In this document: positions 16,601-23,905 of the stretch, one piece after another
How positions within the stretch are numbered: the first letter of the stretch is position 1
Layout: each line of letters starts with the position of its first letter
From: a virus
DNA: 64,000 nucleotides
IMG/VR virus record: IMGVR_UViG_3300049216_000249
Location: 1 to 64,000 of that record
Strand: one strand, 5' to 3'
Notes under the pieces: generated by a model
What the model saw: the letters and a program-made list of their open reading frames with translations, nothing else
Database searches by the model: none
What the model was told of the DNA's origin: nothing
Translations under genes and position numbers: made by a program

Positions 16601-18665
16601 GCTTGAGCGGCTGAAGGAAGGCCTGCTGGCCCGCCTGGGGGCGTTACGCGGGTCAAAGGACGACATGCTGACCATCGCGGAAATCGGGGTTGACCAAATC
16701 GTGGTCGACGAGGCGCAGGAATTCCGCAAGCTGAGCTTCGCCACCAATATGACCAATCTGCGGGGGATTGATCCAACCGGCAGTCAGCGGGCCTGGGATT
16801 TGTTCGTCAATACCCGCTTTGTCGAGCAAAAGCAGCCGCGCCGACCGCTGATCCTGGCCAGTGGCACGCCCATCACCAACACAATGGGGGAAATGTTCAG
16901 CCTGCAGCGCTTCATGCAGCCCGCGGTGCTGGAAGAACGGGGTCTGAGCGAATTCGATAGCTGGGCCCAAACCTTCGGCGATACCCGGACCGAAATGGAG
17001 CTTCAGCCGTCGGGCCTCTACAAGCCGGTCACCCGGTTCAGCGAGTTCGTCAACGTGCCGGAATTGGTCGCCATGTTCCGTTTGGTCGCCGACGTCGTGC
17101 AGATGCCTGATTTACGTGAATACGTGAATCTGCCTCGTGTCAGCACCGGCCAGCGCCAACTGATCACCGCGCCTGGGACGCCAGATTTCAAGGCTTATCA
17201 GAAGGTTCTGGCCGCCCGGATCAAGGCCATCGAAGCCCGCGGCGGGGTTCCAAAGAAGGGCGATGATATCCTGCTTTCCGTGATCACGGATGGTCGGCAT
17301 GCCGCGATCGACCTTCGCTTGGTTGGGCATAATGAAGACGAGCCTGGCAACAAGCTGAACCTGCTGATCGAAAACGTGCACCGGATTTGGCTGGAAACCA
17401 AAGAGCGGGCGTATTTGCAGCCCAATGGGGTGCCGTACGACCGGACCGGCGCGGCGCAGATGATCTTCAGCGACCTGGGGACGTTGGCGGTGGAGGACAA
17501 GCGGGGATTCAGCGCCTACCGGTGGATCAAAGAACGTCTGGTAGCCTTGGGGGTGCCTGGGACCGAGATCGCCTTCATGCAGCAGCATAAGACCAGCGCC
17601 GCCAAGCAAAAGCTCTTCGACGCGGTGAACGCCGGGCTGGTCCGGTTCCTGATCGGGTCCAGCGAGACGATGGGAACGGGAGTGAACGTGCAGACCAGGC
17701 TCAAGGCCCTGCACCACCTCGATGTGCCATGGCTACCCTCGCAGATCGGTCAGCGTGAAGGGCGCATCGAGCGGCAGGGCAACCAGAACGAGGAAATCGG
17801 CCTTTATGCCTATGCGACATTGGGCAGCCTGGACGCCAGCATGTGGCAGACCAACGAGCGCAAGGCCCGCTTTATCGCGGCGGTGCTGGCCGGGGACCGG
17901 TCCATTCGGCGGTTAGAAGATCTGGAAAGCAGCCAATCCAGCCAGTTCGCGATGGCCAAGGCGATTGCCAGCGGTGACGCCCGGCTGATGCACAAGGCGG
18001 GGCTGGAAGCGGACATCGCGCGGCTGCAGCGCCAGGCGGACGCCCACTTCGACGACCAGCACAACGTCAAATGGACCATCAAGCAGGCAGAGGAAACGAT
18101 TGCAAAATCCGAGCGGCTTCTCCCGCTGATCGCTGCCGACCTTGCCCAGTTGCAGGACACCCGGGGGGATCTGTTCCGCATGGAGGTAAAGGGCGAGGTC
18201 TATCAGGAGCGCAAGGCGGCCGGCGCGGCGCTGCTTCGCCACATGCGGATGATGGATGTGAACCGCCCCATCGGATCGACCGTCATCGGCACTTTTGCCG
18301 GGTTTGATCTATCGGCCGAGGGGCACATCCACCACATCGGCTGGGGCGACGATCGGACCGAGCGCTACGAGGTAGACCTGATCATTGGGCGGAATGTAGG
18401 CGACAAGGAAATCCGCCACGAACCCAACATGTCAGGGCTTGGCCTGATCGCGCGCATGGAGCGGATGTTCGACTGGATTGAGGAAGAAGCACCGTACCAC
18501 CAGCAGGAACTTGCCAAGGCCAAGGCCAAACTGGCCGACTACCTGCCGCGGCTTGGCGGCCCGTTTCCGTATCAGGCGGACCTGGCTGCCAAGGTGGAAG
18601 AGTTGCGGCTGCTGGACCGTGATCTTGCGGCCACCGCGGCGGTTGAAGACGAGGTTTCCGCTTGA
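13641..18665 (+). CDS. DarB-like N6-adenine methyltransferase / SF2 helicase fusion (N12-class methylase)
   Basis: Encodes 1674 residues. An N-terminal methyltransferase has the SAM motif VLEPGCGTGLF (residues ~147-157) and catalytic NPPF (~214-217). A helicase follows with Walker A AVGAGKT (~863-869), motif II VDEAQEF (~1020) and later helicase motifs TMGTGVNVQTRL and QREGRIERQGN (~1375). This is the architecture of P1 DarB-type antirestriction proteins and of N12-class methylases on conjugative plasmids. In P1, DarB is packaged into virions and shields DNA from type I restriction. Whether that holds here is inference. The gene closes the rightward operon, next to the partition locus. Confidence 0.85.
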   Translation: MNDLFQPTTPAVVSLFSDMADAQNYRFTGTRGLAPTWKERAEDNVRAIKLMQSIEEQGRHATPIEQRLLAKFMGFGASELANGIFPIKGKPCRPGWEKIVSDLSGSTSYLEWASLSRATQYAHFTPEFLVQAMWLAVHRLGFRGGAVLEPGCGTGLFLSLMPDEMVSTSVLTGVESDTVTARIARLLHPLADIRECDFTDPELRLPKQCLAIGNPPFSDRIVRGAGLKSTGMSLHEFFVWRSIKALRPGGLAAFVVSRYLMDKATSVARHSIEDMADLLGAIRLPAGALLADAGTSVVVDLLFLRRRAEADAIGGESWNTLREVEADGAADPVQINRYFATHPDMVLGRHAVRSGQYGPTYTVLPREGVDIGDALSAAIFCIGQNDAVEPEITATSRQPDVQQNPDVEATAALPPQRPVSVRIGKAADGATIKEGSYFINPEDDGLYQVVDGVAKAVKIKAGRSGEGMFVSHARTIRGLIPIRDAIREVLRAQEADRPWEAAQARLSAAYGAFVRRNGPVNKILVSHAEPNEDGDVIERSRRPNLAPMMDDPDAFLVAAIEEYDPTTGLATRGPIFSERVISPPPERVINSAADALAVTLNEVGFVDLDRVAEVLGTERGAVIEALGPAIYHNPADDAWQTDDEYLSGSVRTKLAQAVAMAAADPGYERNVEALKAVQPVDLKPSEITARLGAPWIPAADVMQYVLDVIGVAVPIDHVPELATWSVDLSRFKGLASATSEWGTARRDAGLLLEDALNSRVPQVYDYEWSGGVKVATLNAAATEAAKEKLTKMREAFLGWVWTDTDRAERLARIYNDRFNNLVPRQFTGAHLMLPGASTAVKLRPHQLRVIWRGISSGSTYIAHAVGAGKTFAIAALLMEQRRLGLVDKPMLVVPSHCLAQFSREFVQLYPNAQILVADETNFSKAKRHRFVARAAVGKWDAIIITHSAFKLISVPADFERDMIFAQIQNYEAMENRVGVDDRVSRKRLERLKEGLLARLGALRGSKDDMLTIAEIGVDQIVVDEAQEFRKLSFATNMTNLRGIDPTGSQRAWDLFVNTRFVEQKQPRRPLILASGTPITNTMGEMFSLQRFMQPAVLEERGLSEFDSWAQTFGDTRTEMELQPSGLYKPVTRFSEFVNVPELVAMFRLVADVVQMPDLREYVNLPRVSTGQRQLITAPGTPDFKAYQKVLAARIKAIEARGGVPKKGDDILLSVITDGRHAAIDLRLVGHNEDEPGNKLNLLIENVHRIWLETKERAYLQPNGVPYDRTGAAQMIFSDLGTLAVEDKRGFSAYRWIKERLVALGVPGTEIAFMQQHKTSAAKQKLFDAVNAGLVRFLIGSSETMGTGVNVQTRLKALHHLDVPWLPSQIGQREGRIERQGNQNEEIGLYAYATLGSLDASMWQTNERKARFIAAVLAGDRSIRRLEDLESSQSSQFAMAKAIASGDARLMHKAGLEADIARLQRQADAHFDDQHNVKWTIKQAEETIAKSERLLPLIAADLAQLQDTRGDLFRMEVKGEVYQERKAAGAALLRHMRMMDVNRPIGSTVIGTFAGFDLSAEGHIHHIGWGDDRTERYEVDLIIGRNVGDKEIRHEPNMSGLGLIARMERMFDWIEEEAPYHQQELAKAKAKLADYLPRLGGPFPYQADLAAKVEELRLLDRDLAATAAVEDEVSA

Positions 18666-18673
18666 CCTCTGGG

Positions 18674-18688
18674 TGTGCATTTGGGGCA
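18674..18688. promoter_or_regulatory. Half-conserved operator copy after the methylase-helicase gene
   Basis: TGTGCATTTGGGGCA, inside a 19-base block identical to the one at 1709-1727. It is nine bases after the methylase-helicase stop codon, between that operon and the partition genes. The rest of the 123-base gap shows no gene. Confidence 0.4.
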
Positions 18689-18788
18689 TCCAGCCGTAGG
18701 GTGGCGTGCCGCCGGCACATCCCGGGGGCCAGGCCGGGGACCACCGGGCGGCCGGATGCCCGCAATTGGGAAAGGGTGGGAGGGGGAA

Positions 18789-19052
18789 TCACCCGTGCCG
18801 CTTGATCCAGCCTTCGATCATTTTTGTCACTTCGCCGATCATGTTCGTCCGGTGGATTGCGCACGCAGCCTTGAATTTCGCGTGCGTGTCCGGCGCCAGG
18901 TCGATCGTTAGCCGGACCGGCTTCGGTGGCCTGGGCGGCTTGATTGGATCGACCTCGGGGGCAGGGACCGGCTCCGGGGTGCTACCGCCCACCCAGGCGT
19001 CCAGCGCCGGGTCAGCGGGGCGCGCAGGATGCCGTATCGTCACCTTTTTCAT
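18789..19052 (-). CDS. Ribbon-helix-helix partition protein (ParB/ParG-type partner of ParA)
   Basis: Encodes 87 residues. A Pro-rich flexible N-terminus precedes a ribbon-helix-helix (VRLTIDLAPDTHAKFKAACA, then HRTNMIGEVTKMIEGWIKRH). Small RHH centromere-binding proteins that follow a ParA gene are typical of type Ib plasmid partition. Its ATG overlaps the ParA stop (ATGA). It probably binds the par region upstream of parA or the adjacent origin region and represses the operon. Confidence 0.8.
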   Translation of the reverse strand: MKKVTIRHPARPADPALDAWVGGSTPEPVPAPEVDPIKPPRPPKPVRLTIDLAPDTHAKFKAACAIHRTNMIGEVTKMIEGWIKRHG

Positions 19053-19678
19053 GACCCCATCTTCCTGACCTCAATTGCGATTGCGCGGATCTCCGTGGCC
19101 GCCGGCCCTTTGGGTTGCAGGCCGATCACGGTCGTACCGCCAGACAGTGCCTCGGCGTAGACGATTCGCTGGGTTGTGCTGGCCTTCAAGACTGGGATGT
19201 CGAATTCGGCGAGGGCGGTTTCGATGTCCCGGGCAAGTGCCGTCCGGCCGATTTTCCGTGAAATCACGAACACGGCTTTCTGTGTTCCCTTGAAGTCGCG
19301 GACCTCTCGGACAAGTTTGACCGTCTCGCGCGTGGCCCACAGGTCGGCACCGGACGGCTGGACGGGGATCAGCACCAGGTCGGCGGCGCCAATCGCCGAT
19401 CTGGCAACTTCGTAGGCCCGCGGCGCACCATCGACGATGATGTCGTCGTAATCGGCCGCCAGACCCGGCAAGTCCCGGTGCAGCACGGGTTTGGACATCC
19501 CAATAACCTGGAACCCCGGCACGCCCTGGCAGGCGGCCGCCCAGTCCTGCGCGGTCTGCTGTGGGTCAGCGTCCGCCAGCAAAACGCGCCTGCCCTTCTC
19601 CGACCAGGCCGCGGCCAGGTTGAGGGCAATCGTCGTTTTTCCGGCCCCGCCCTTTTGGTTGATGACGGCCACGATCAT
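19049..19678 (-). CDS. parA: ParA-family partition ATPase
   Basis: Encodes 209 residues with the deviant Walker A NQKGGAGKTTIALNLAAAWS (residues 7-26), DADPQQTAQDWA (motif A'), and IIVDGAPR (Walker B, ~80). Its length fits the short type Ib ParA without an N-terminal HTH. GGAAGGAC precedes the ATG. With the overlapping RHH gene it forms a partition operon reading away from the iteron origin. It segregates the unintegrated genome between daughter cells. Confidence 0.9.
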   Translation of the reverse strand: MIVAVINQKGGAGKTTIALNLAAAWSEKGRRVLLADADPQQTAQDWAAACQGVPGFQVIGMSKPVLHRDLPGLAADYDDIIVDGAPRAYEVARSAIGAADLVLIPVQPSGADLWATRETVKLVREVRDFKGTQKAVFVISRKIGRTALARDIETALAEFDIPVLKASTTQRIVYAEALSGGTTVIGLQPKGPAATEIRAIAIEVRKMGS

Positions 19679-19798
19679 TTAAGCGATGTCCTTCCCGAAC
19701 ACAGAAATACGTGTTTCATGATCAGCGTGCGTTGGCAAGGATTAGCCATGGCGGGTCAGTATGCGTGACGGCAAAGCCTGTAACGACCTCGTATAAAT

Positions 19799-19818
19799 TC
19801 CCACGCAGGTTCACCCAC
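19799..19818 (-). repeat. Inverted-orientation iteron
   Basis: On the minus strand this reads GTGGGTGAACCTGCGTGGGA, 17 of 20 bases like the iteron consensus. It stands alone, 130 bases away from the direct cluster, possibly a control or handcuffing site. Confidence 0.7.
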
Positions 19819-19904
19819 CTTTTCGAACTTGATCGAAAGTCTGGTGGGGCATGGCCAGAAGCTTTTCAAAGATTTATCAAATCGCTCTTTCCCTAGCCAA
19901 CGGG

Positions 19905-19929
19905 TCCTATAGGTAATGATCGTATAGGA
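19905..19929. repeat. Inverted repeat in the origin region
   Basis: TCCTATA and TATAGGA are separated by 11 bases. It lies between the inverted iteron and the first direct iteron and could be a partition-protein or promoter element. Confidence 0.5.
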
Positions 19930-19947
19930 CTCTATATAGGAAGTGTG

Positions 19948-20199
19948 GTGGGCGATCCTGCGTGGATTACACCATATCTAGTGGGAATGCCTGCGTGGAT
20001 ACCGAAAATGAAGTGGGCGACACTGCGCAGACTCGGTGGGATCGTCTGCGTGGATAGATCCGACTGCCATAAAGGTGGGACTTCCTGCGTGGGTAACCCA
20101 TTCGCGCGCCCGGTCAGGTGGGTGATCCTGCACAAAATGGACCGTTGGCGGCTATTTTCGCCGGGCTGGTGCGTGTCGGGTGGGCGATCCTGCGCGCCG
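19948..20199 (+). repeat. Seven direct iterons, consensus GTGGGCGATCCTGCGTGGAT
   Basis: Copies start at 19948, 19981, 20013, 20036, 20075, 20118 and 20180 (20 bp each). The core GTGGG(N)5-6CTGCG is kept in all but the sixth, which ends CTGCAC. Spacings are 33, 32, 23, 39, 43 and 62 bases, mostly not whole turns. They lie directly upstream of the RepA gene, as expected for initiator binding sites. Confidence 0.9.
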
Positions 20200-20246
20200 A
20201 ATCGCTCTGGCGGCGTTATGCACGGACACGGAAGGGGCCGACCGCC

Positions 20247-21230
20247 ATGGATATCGCCAAGCAGCTTGAACTGTCCGGGCTGGAAGAGACGAAGCGTCTT
20301 GCGCTTGCGCATACTGACACACCCTCCGGCCGTCGGCGGATCGTCCGTCAGATCGAAACGGCGCACGATATCATGTCGGCTCTACCGTCCGATGATGATC
20401 TGTCGTTCCTGCACTCCGGCCTGTGTCAAACCTGCTTGCCGCACAGCCGCCCGGCCGAGAACCACACCATCTGGCGCCGAACCAGTGGCCGGTTCACCCT
20501 ATCAATTTCCCCTGGATCGGTGGCGGCCGGCGCCGACGGCGGGGACGGGTACGTCGGGGTGCCATACGGCAGCAAGGCCCGGCTGATCCTGATCCATCTG
20601 CAGACCGAGGGCATGAAGAGCCGGACCGTTCACCTGGGCCCGTCGTTGTCGGCCTTCATGCGGTCGTTGGGCCTGGCGGTGACGGGCGGCGCCAAGGGCA
20701 CGATCGCCAGCACCAAGGAGCAGGTGTTGCGGATCGCCCGGTGTTCCTTCTCCCTGCAATGGTCGGACACCGAAAACGACGGCATTCGGACGCGCTTCGA
20801 AGATCACAAGATCGTCGATGGGCTGGATCTCTGGCAGGCGGGCAGGGGGGATCGGTGGGACGGGACGGTTCAGCTTTCCGAGCGCTTCCACGCCGAGCTT
20901 CAGGAGCATTGCGTGCCGCTGGACAAGCGCGCTATCGCCGAACTGAGCAGCAATTCGCTGGGCCTCGACCTTTACGCCCTGCTTGCGTATCGGCTGCCGC
21001 GGCTGCGGGAAAGCCTGCACCTGCGCTGGCGCATGCTGCAGGGCCAAGTGGGGTCGGAAGAGACGCAGATGAAGGAGTTGGCCCGCCGGGTCCGCAATGT
21101 CATGCCGGACGTCATGGCGGTCTATCCGCACGCGAAGGTGGAGGTGACGTCTAGCGGCCTGACGCTGCGAAAGAGCGAGCCTGCGGTACCATCCAGGGCC
21201 GTGCGCGGCTACCGGGTGATCGAGAGCTAG
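20247..21230 (+). CDS. repA: RepA-type plasmid replication initiator (RepA_C family)
   Basis: Encodes 327 residues from the ATG at 20247; an upstream start at 20118 would translate the last iterons. Recognisable parts of the RepA_C initiator family are GVPYGSKARLILIHLQTEGM, SLSAFMRSLGLAVTGGAKGT and RIARCSFSLQW, then SSNSLGLDLYALLAYRLPRL near the C-terminus. These proteins bind iterons and start theta replication of alpha- and gammaproteobacterial plasmids. Its position next to iterons and parA makes a self-replicating prophage state very likely. Confidence 0.9.
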   Translation: MDIAKQLELSGLEETKRLALAHTDTPSGRRRIVRQIETAHDIMSALPSDDDLSFLHSGLCQTCLPHSRPAENHTIWRRTSGRFTLSISPGSVAAGADGGDGYVGVPYGSKARLILIHLQTEGMKSRTVHLGPSLSAFMRSLGLAVTGGAKGTIASTKEQVLRIARCSFSLQWSDTENDGIRTRFEDHKIVDGLDLWQAGRGDRWDGTVQLSERFHAELQEHCVPLDKRAIAELSSNSLGLDLYALLAYRLPRLRESLHLRWRMLQGQVGSEETQMKELARRVRNVMPDVMAVYPHAKVEVTSSGLTLRKSEPAVPSRAVRGYRVIES

Positions 21231-21240
21231 AGGCCCCCCG

Positions 21241-21471
21241 TTATTTGGAATGGTCTATGAGATCAGTCTGAATTGCCAGGCCAAAATGCTTGCGCACCGC
21301 ACGGCTGGATATGAGGGCCTCCGTCAGCACTTGGACTGGCCCGGGAATGTCTCGCTCGCCTGCTTCCCACCGACGGACCGTGCGCCCACTCTCGACATGT
21401 ACCAGCTTGGCGAAAGCGTCGGTACTCAGCCCAAGAGCTGCGCGGGCGGCGCGAAAGATATCGGGTGCCAT
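21241..21471 (-). CDS. Small XRE-type helix-turn-helix regulator
   Basis: Encodes 76 residues. The HTH is RAARAALGLSTDAFAKLVHV followed by ESGRTVRRWEAGERDIPG. GAAAGGGG precedes the start. It is encoded six bases after the ParB-like gene and converges with repA. It likely autoregulates through the palindrome at 21859-21877, although that is inference. Confidence 0.75.
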   Translation of the reverse strand: MAPDIFRAARAALGLSTDAFAKLVHVESGRTVRRWEAGERDIPGPVQVLTEALISSRAVRKHFGLAIQTDLIDHSK

Positions 21472-21477
21472 TAAATA

Positions 21478-21810
21478 TCAGCCCCTTTCGAACGAGTAAG
21501 GCACGGCATATCGCGGTGAGAACAACTCGCCCGCAACCTCGCCAGCCGGATAAACCGTCTCAGCCCAATTTTGCGGCTCAAACCAGTCGTAGCCGCTGAT
21601 GTCCAGATCGGTGTCCTGATCATGGATGGTCAGTTCGGGGGTCAGGCCGAGAGCGTGCGCCGCGGCCAGCCGATGCGAGCCTTCTAGCGCCATGTAGTGG
21701 TCGCCGCAGTCCACAACCTCAATCGTTGGGGCGCCCAGGACGCGCATTTCCGCGGTCACTTCGGCCAGTTTGTCAGCATCGACACCGTGGATTGCATAGA
21801 TGGTTGTCAT
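21478..21810 (-). CDS. ParB/Srx-like fold protein
   Basis: Encodes 110 residues from the ATG at 21810 (AAAGGAAT nine bases upstream). The segment DHYMALEGSHRLAAAHALGL is the GSHR/GxxR motif of ParB-N/sulfiredoxin-like folds, which hydrolyse CTP, act as nucleases or bind DNA. Only this minimal domain is present; no HTH. It is followed by an HTH gene in the same transcript, so the two might be a regulator-effector or toxin-antitoxin-like pair. It is not the partner of ParA at 19049. Confidence 0.65.
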   Translation of the reverse strand: MTTIYAIHGVDADKLAEVTAEMRVLGAPTIEVVDCGDHYMALEGSHRLAAAHALGLTPELTIHDQDTDLDISGYDWFEPQNWAETVYPAGEVAGELFSPRYAVPYSFERG

Positions 21811-21858
21811 TGTCGAAATTCCTTTGCTGGACACCAGCGCCCTTGCAATAAGCACAAA

Positions 21859-21877
21859 ATAGGGCCATTGGCCCTAT
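21859..21877. promoter_or_regulatory. Perfect palindrome upstream of the ParB-like/HTH pair
   Basis: ATAGGGCC-ATT-GGCCCTAT, 8-bp arms, 49 bases upstream of the ParB-like start. A degenerate operator-like CTTGCAATAAGCACA adjoins it at 21842. It is unlike the TGTGCA operators and is a candidate binding site for the HTH protein at 21241. Confidence 0.6.
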
Positions 21878-21966
21878 ACGTCAACCACGAATATCGCATT
21901 CCAAACGCGATAAGGATCACTATCGCGCCTGGTGGATTTCCAGGCCAAGATCGGCCCAAACGCAAA

Positions 21967-22006
21967 CAAGCCCGCCACCGCCCGGTAAGGGGCAGCGGCG
22001 GGCTTG
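21967..22006 (-). terminator. Terminator of the leftward late transcript
   Basis: CAAGCCCGCC and GGCGGGCTTG form a 10-bp stem about 24 bases beyond the last late gene (stop at 22030, minus). No T-run is present on the minus side. It may work in both directions. Confidence 0.6.
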
Positions 22007-22029
22007 CGGGCAGGCTGGGCGGGGCGATT

Positions 22030-22389
22030 TCAGGCCGGAGGCGCGGTCACAACCTCAACCGGGGTCAGGTGGATCGCCACCGATCCGACGGCAGATGGCA
22101 CCGGCGGTGGACTGACCGGGATGCCAGCGACGGCTTTGACCGAAGCCGCAGCCTTTGCGCAATCATCCGCGACAACGGCGGCGGCGATACCCGTCACTAG
22201 GACCGCGCCGGGCACATCCGCATCAATCACCGAAACGATCGTGCTGACGCCCGTGCTTTGCGAGATCTGGCAAAACAGTTGCCCCGGGGTTTCCCCAGCC
22301 GCGGCCGTGGTATCGAACGCGGAGGCTAGCGCCGTGCAGCCGCCGAGCAATCCGAGAGAGAAAAGGGTTGCAAGACGAAGGCGGATCAT
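22030..22389 (-). CDS. Small lipoprotein of the lysis region
   Basis: Encodes 119 residues. The N-terminus MIRLRLATLFSLGLLGGC has a lipobox (LLGGC, Cys-18), so it is secreted and lipid-anchored. The mature part is Ala/Val rich and ends in a Pro-rich stretch. It is the last gene of the late unit, after the endolysin, with a good AGGAG site. An outer-membrane spanin subunit (o-spanin) is possible from the location, but the protein is larger than usual and no matching inner-membrane partner is clear. Confidence 0.65.
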   Translation of the reverse strand: MIRLRLATLFSLGLLGGCTALASAFDTTAAAGETPGQLFCQISQSTGVSTIVSVIDADVPGAVLVTGIAAAVVADDCAKAAASVKAVAGIPVSPPPVPSAVGSVAIHLTPVEVVTAPPA

Positions 22390-22506
22390 TGTTATTGCTC
22401 CTACAAACAGGTTTGCGATAGGCTTTGGAAATACGGAAGTTGAGGCGCCTCAGCGACCACCAGCACGGAGCGTGTCATGTGACTGCACCAGAACTGCCAA
22501 ACAATT

Positions 22507-22541
22507 AAGCCCCGGCCGCCAGCAAGGCGTGACCGGGGCTT
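22507..22541 (-). terminator. Hairpin after the post-endolysin gene
   Basis: AAGCCCCGG and CCGGGGCTT form a 9-bp stem with a 17-base loop, five bases after the stop at 22546. It is probably a partial terminator within the late transcript. Confidence 0.6.
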
Positions 22542-22545
22542 TTCG

Positions 22546-23049
22546 TTATGCGGCGGTCGCGACCGCCGGAGGTGTCGCGACCGGCGAAGCGGCGACGGCG
22601 CCCTTGACGGCAGACACCAGGGCCATCGCATCGTTTACGGCCTGAAGCGGCGCCACGCTGGCCGAGGCCGCCTGCGCCGTTGCATCCAGCGTGTTCTTTA
22701 CCGCCGAACCCACCGCGTTCTTGGCGATGCGGGCCACGTCATCGGGCGAGGCTTTTAGCGAGGCGATGGTGGCGTCGTGGGTCGCCGTCAGGGATGCCTT
22801 CAGGGATGCCTCCACATCCGCGATGACGGTCGGATCGGTGATCGACTTGCCCTGGATCATCACGTCCTTCAGCAGCGTCGGAGCCGCATTCATGGCTGCG
22901 CCAACCAGTCGGTTATTCTGAATCGCCGCGGTGTCGATGCCCTTAGCCTGTAGCCATTTCACCGCCATGGCGGCGGCGCCGGACGTGACGGCGAGTTCCA
23001 TGACGAGTTGTGCGCTTTTGGCGATGGTGTCGAATGTTTCGGGACTCAT
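22546..23049 (-). CDS. Late protein next to endolysin, unknown
   Basis: Encodes 167 residues, Ala-rich and mostly helical (AQLVMELAVTSGAAAMAVKWLQ at the N-terminus is amphipathic rather than a true membrane span). The C-terminal 50 residues are nearly all Ala/Val. The ATG overlaps the endolysin stop and has a GGAGA site. Its position suggests a lysis accessory or holin-like role, but no transmembrane evidence supports calling it a holin. Confidence 0.55.
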   Translation of the reverse strand: MSPETFDTIAKSAQLVMELAVTSGAAAMAVKWLQAKGIDTAAIQNNRLVGAAMNAAPTLLKDVMIQGKSITDPTVIADVEASLKASLTATHDATIASLKASPDDVARIAKNAVGSAVKNTLDATAQAASASVAPLQAVNDAMALVSAVKGAVAASPVATPPAVATAA

Positions 23050-23786
23050 TGTGCGTCTCCTTCAGGAACGGTGGGATTAAAGGCGTCCATCAGCTCGTCG
23101 GCCGTTGGTTCTGGTGTGGACTGCGCCGGGCTGACGACGGGGGTTGGTTTGCTGAGGGGCTTGGGAGCGGCAACGGCCACCGCTGCCCCGGCATGCAGCG
23201 CGACGGCTGGCGTATCGGGTTGCCATCCCCACGCCTTGGCCTCGGCAAATGCTCGCTGATACAGCGGCATCAGGTCGGCCGTGCCGAGCCGCCACACGGC
23301 GTCATAGGCCGCTTGGCTCTCCGCCGCCTCGCCGGCAAACAAGCGACGCTCATACTCCCGCCGCCGCAGCAGGCCCAGTTGAGGCGCACCGCCGGCGACA
23401 GCCCAGCCGTTGAGTTGGTCGGCCGCCAGATCGATGCGCCCGGCATTGGCCATTTTCGCGAGCGTTGAGCCGGACAGCGCCCCGGCGCCGAGGTTGTGCG
23501 TGAACGAAATCAAGACCGATGCCTGCACATCGTCGATAGCCCACGACACGGCCTTGGCAACATCCACCACCCATTGCTCGCACTGTTCGGCCAGCAATTC
23601 GTCAGCCTGGGCGTCGGTGATCTTGTCGCCTGCCTGGACTCGGCGGCCGGATAACATCAGGGTCGAGCCTATGCCTATAGTCCAAATTCCAACACTGTCT
23701 TTGTAGGCAGAGAGCCGGACGCCCTCGCATCGGCGGATCAGCGACACGGCGGTCGCGGGCACAGTCTTTCGGTCCCAGGTTGTCAT
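23046..23786 (-). CDS. Endolysin, glycoside hydrolase family 24 (T4-lysozyme-like)
   Basis: Encodes 246 residues. The catalytic triad order of GH24 is visible: Glu-21 in RRCEGVRLSAYKD, Asp-30, and Thr-36 in GIWTIGIGST. The ~150-residue lysozyme domain is followed by a C-terminal extension of ~95 residues with a Pro/Ala linker. There is no signal peptide, so export needs a holin. GAAGGG lies upstream of the ATG. It cleaves peptidoglycan glycan strands at the end of the lytic cycle. Confidence 0.9.
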   Translation of the reverse strand: MTTWDRKTVPATAVSLIRRCEGVRLSAYKDSVGIWTIGIGSTLMLSGRRVQAGDKITDAQADELLAEQCEQWVVDVAKAVSWAIDDVQASVLISFTHNLGAGALSGSTLAKMANAGRIDLAADQLNGWAVAGGAPQLGLLRRREYERRLFAGEAAESQAAYDAVWRLGTADLMPLYQRAFAEAKAWGWQPDTPAVALHAGAAVAVAAPKPLSKPTPVVSPAQSTPEPTADELMDAFNPTVPEGDAQ

Positions 23787-23905
23787 GGGGGGGCTACCCT
23801 TCGGATGCGGGGTTGGGGTATTGTGGGGTCGGGCGCGAACCTGCGCTGCTGCGGCAACTTGCCGCGTTGACCGTCCGGTAAAACTCCGGCCCGCAGCAGC
23901 CTTCT

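Larger units (their letters stand above)
19679..20246. other. Probable iteron-controlled plasmid replication origin
   Basis: The 568-base gap between divergent parA and repA contains seven direct iterons (19948-20199), one inverted copy (19799-19818), an AT-richer stretch 19820-19945 with TTTATCAAA, and an inverted repeat TCCTATA..TATAGGA (19905-19929). Such an arrangement is standard for RepA-type plasmid origins. Which part is melted, and whether a true DnaA box exists, cannot be settled by reading. Confidence 0.8.

Noticed and set aside
18432-18689. Minus-strand frame starting MPQMHT, like the gene at 1725
   Set aside because: It runs antisense to the end of the methylase-helicase gene; the likeness comes only from the duplicated 19-bp control element.
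20118-20246. 43-codon N-terminal extension of RepA
   Set aside because: It would encode the last iterons, and the ATG at 20247 follows a purine-rich ribosome site.
22546-23049. Holin assignment for the gene after the endolysin
   Set aside because: No convincing membrane span; the N-terminal helix is amphipathic.
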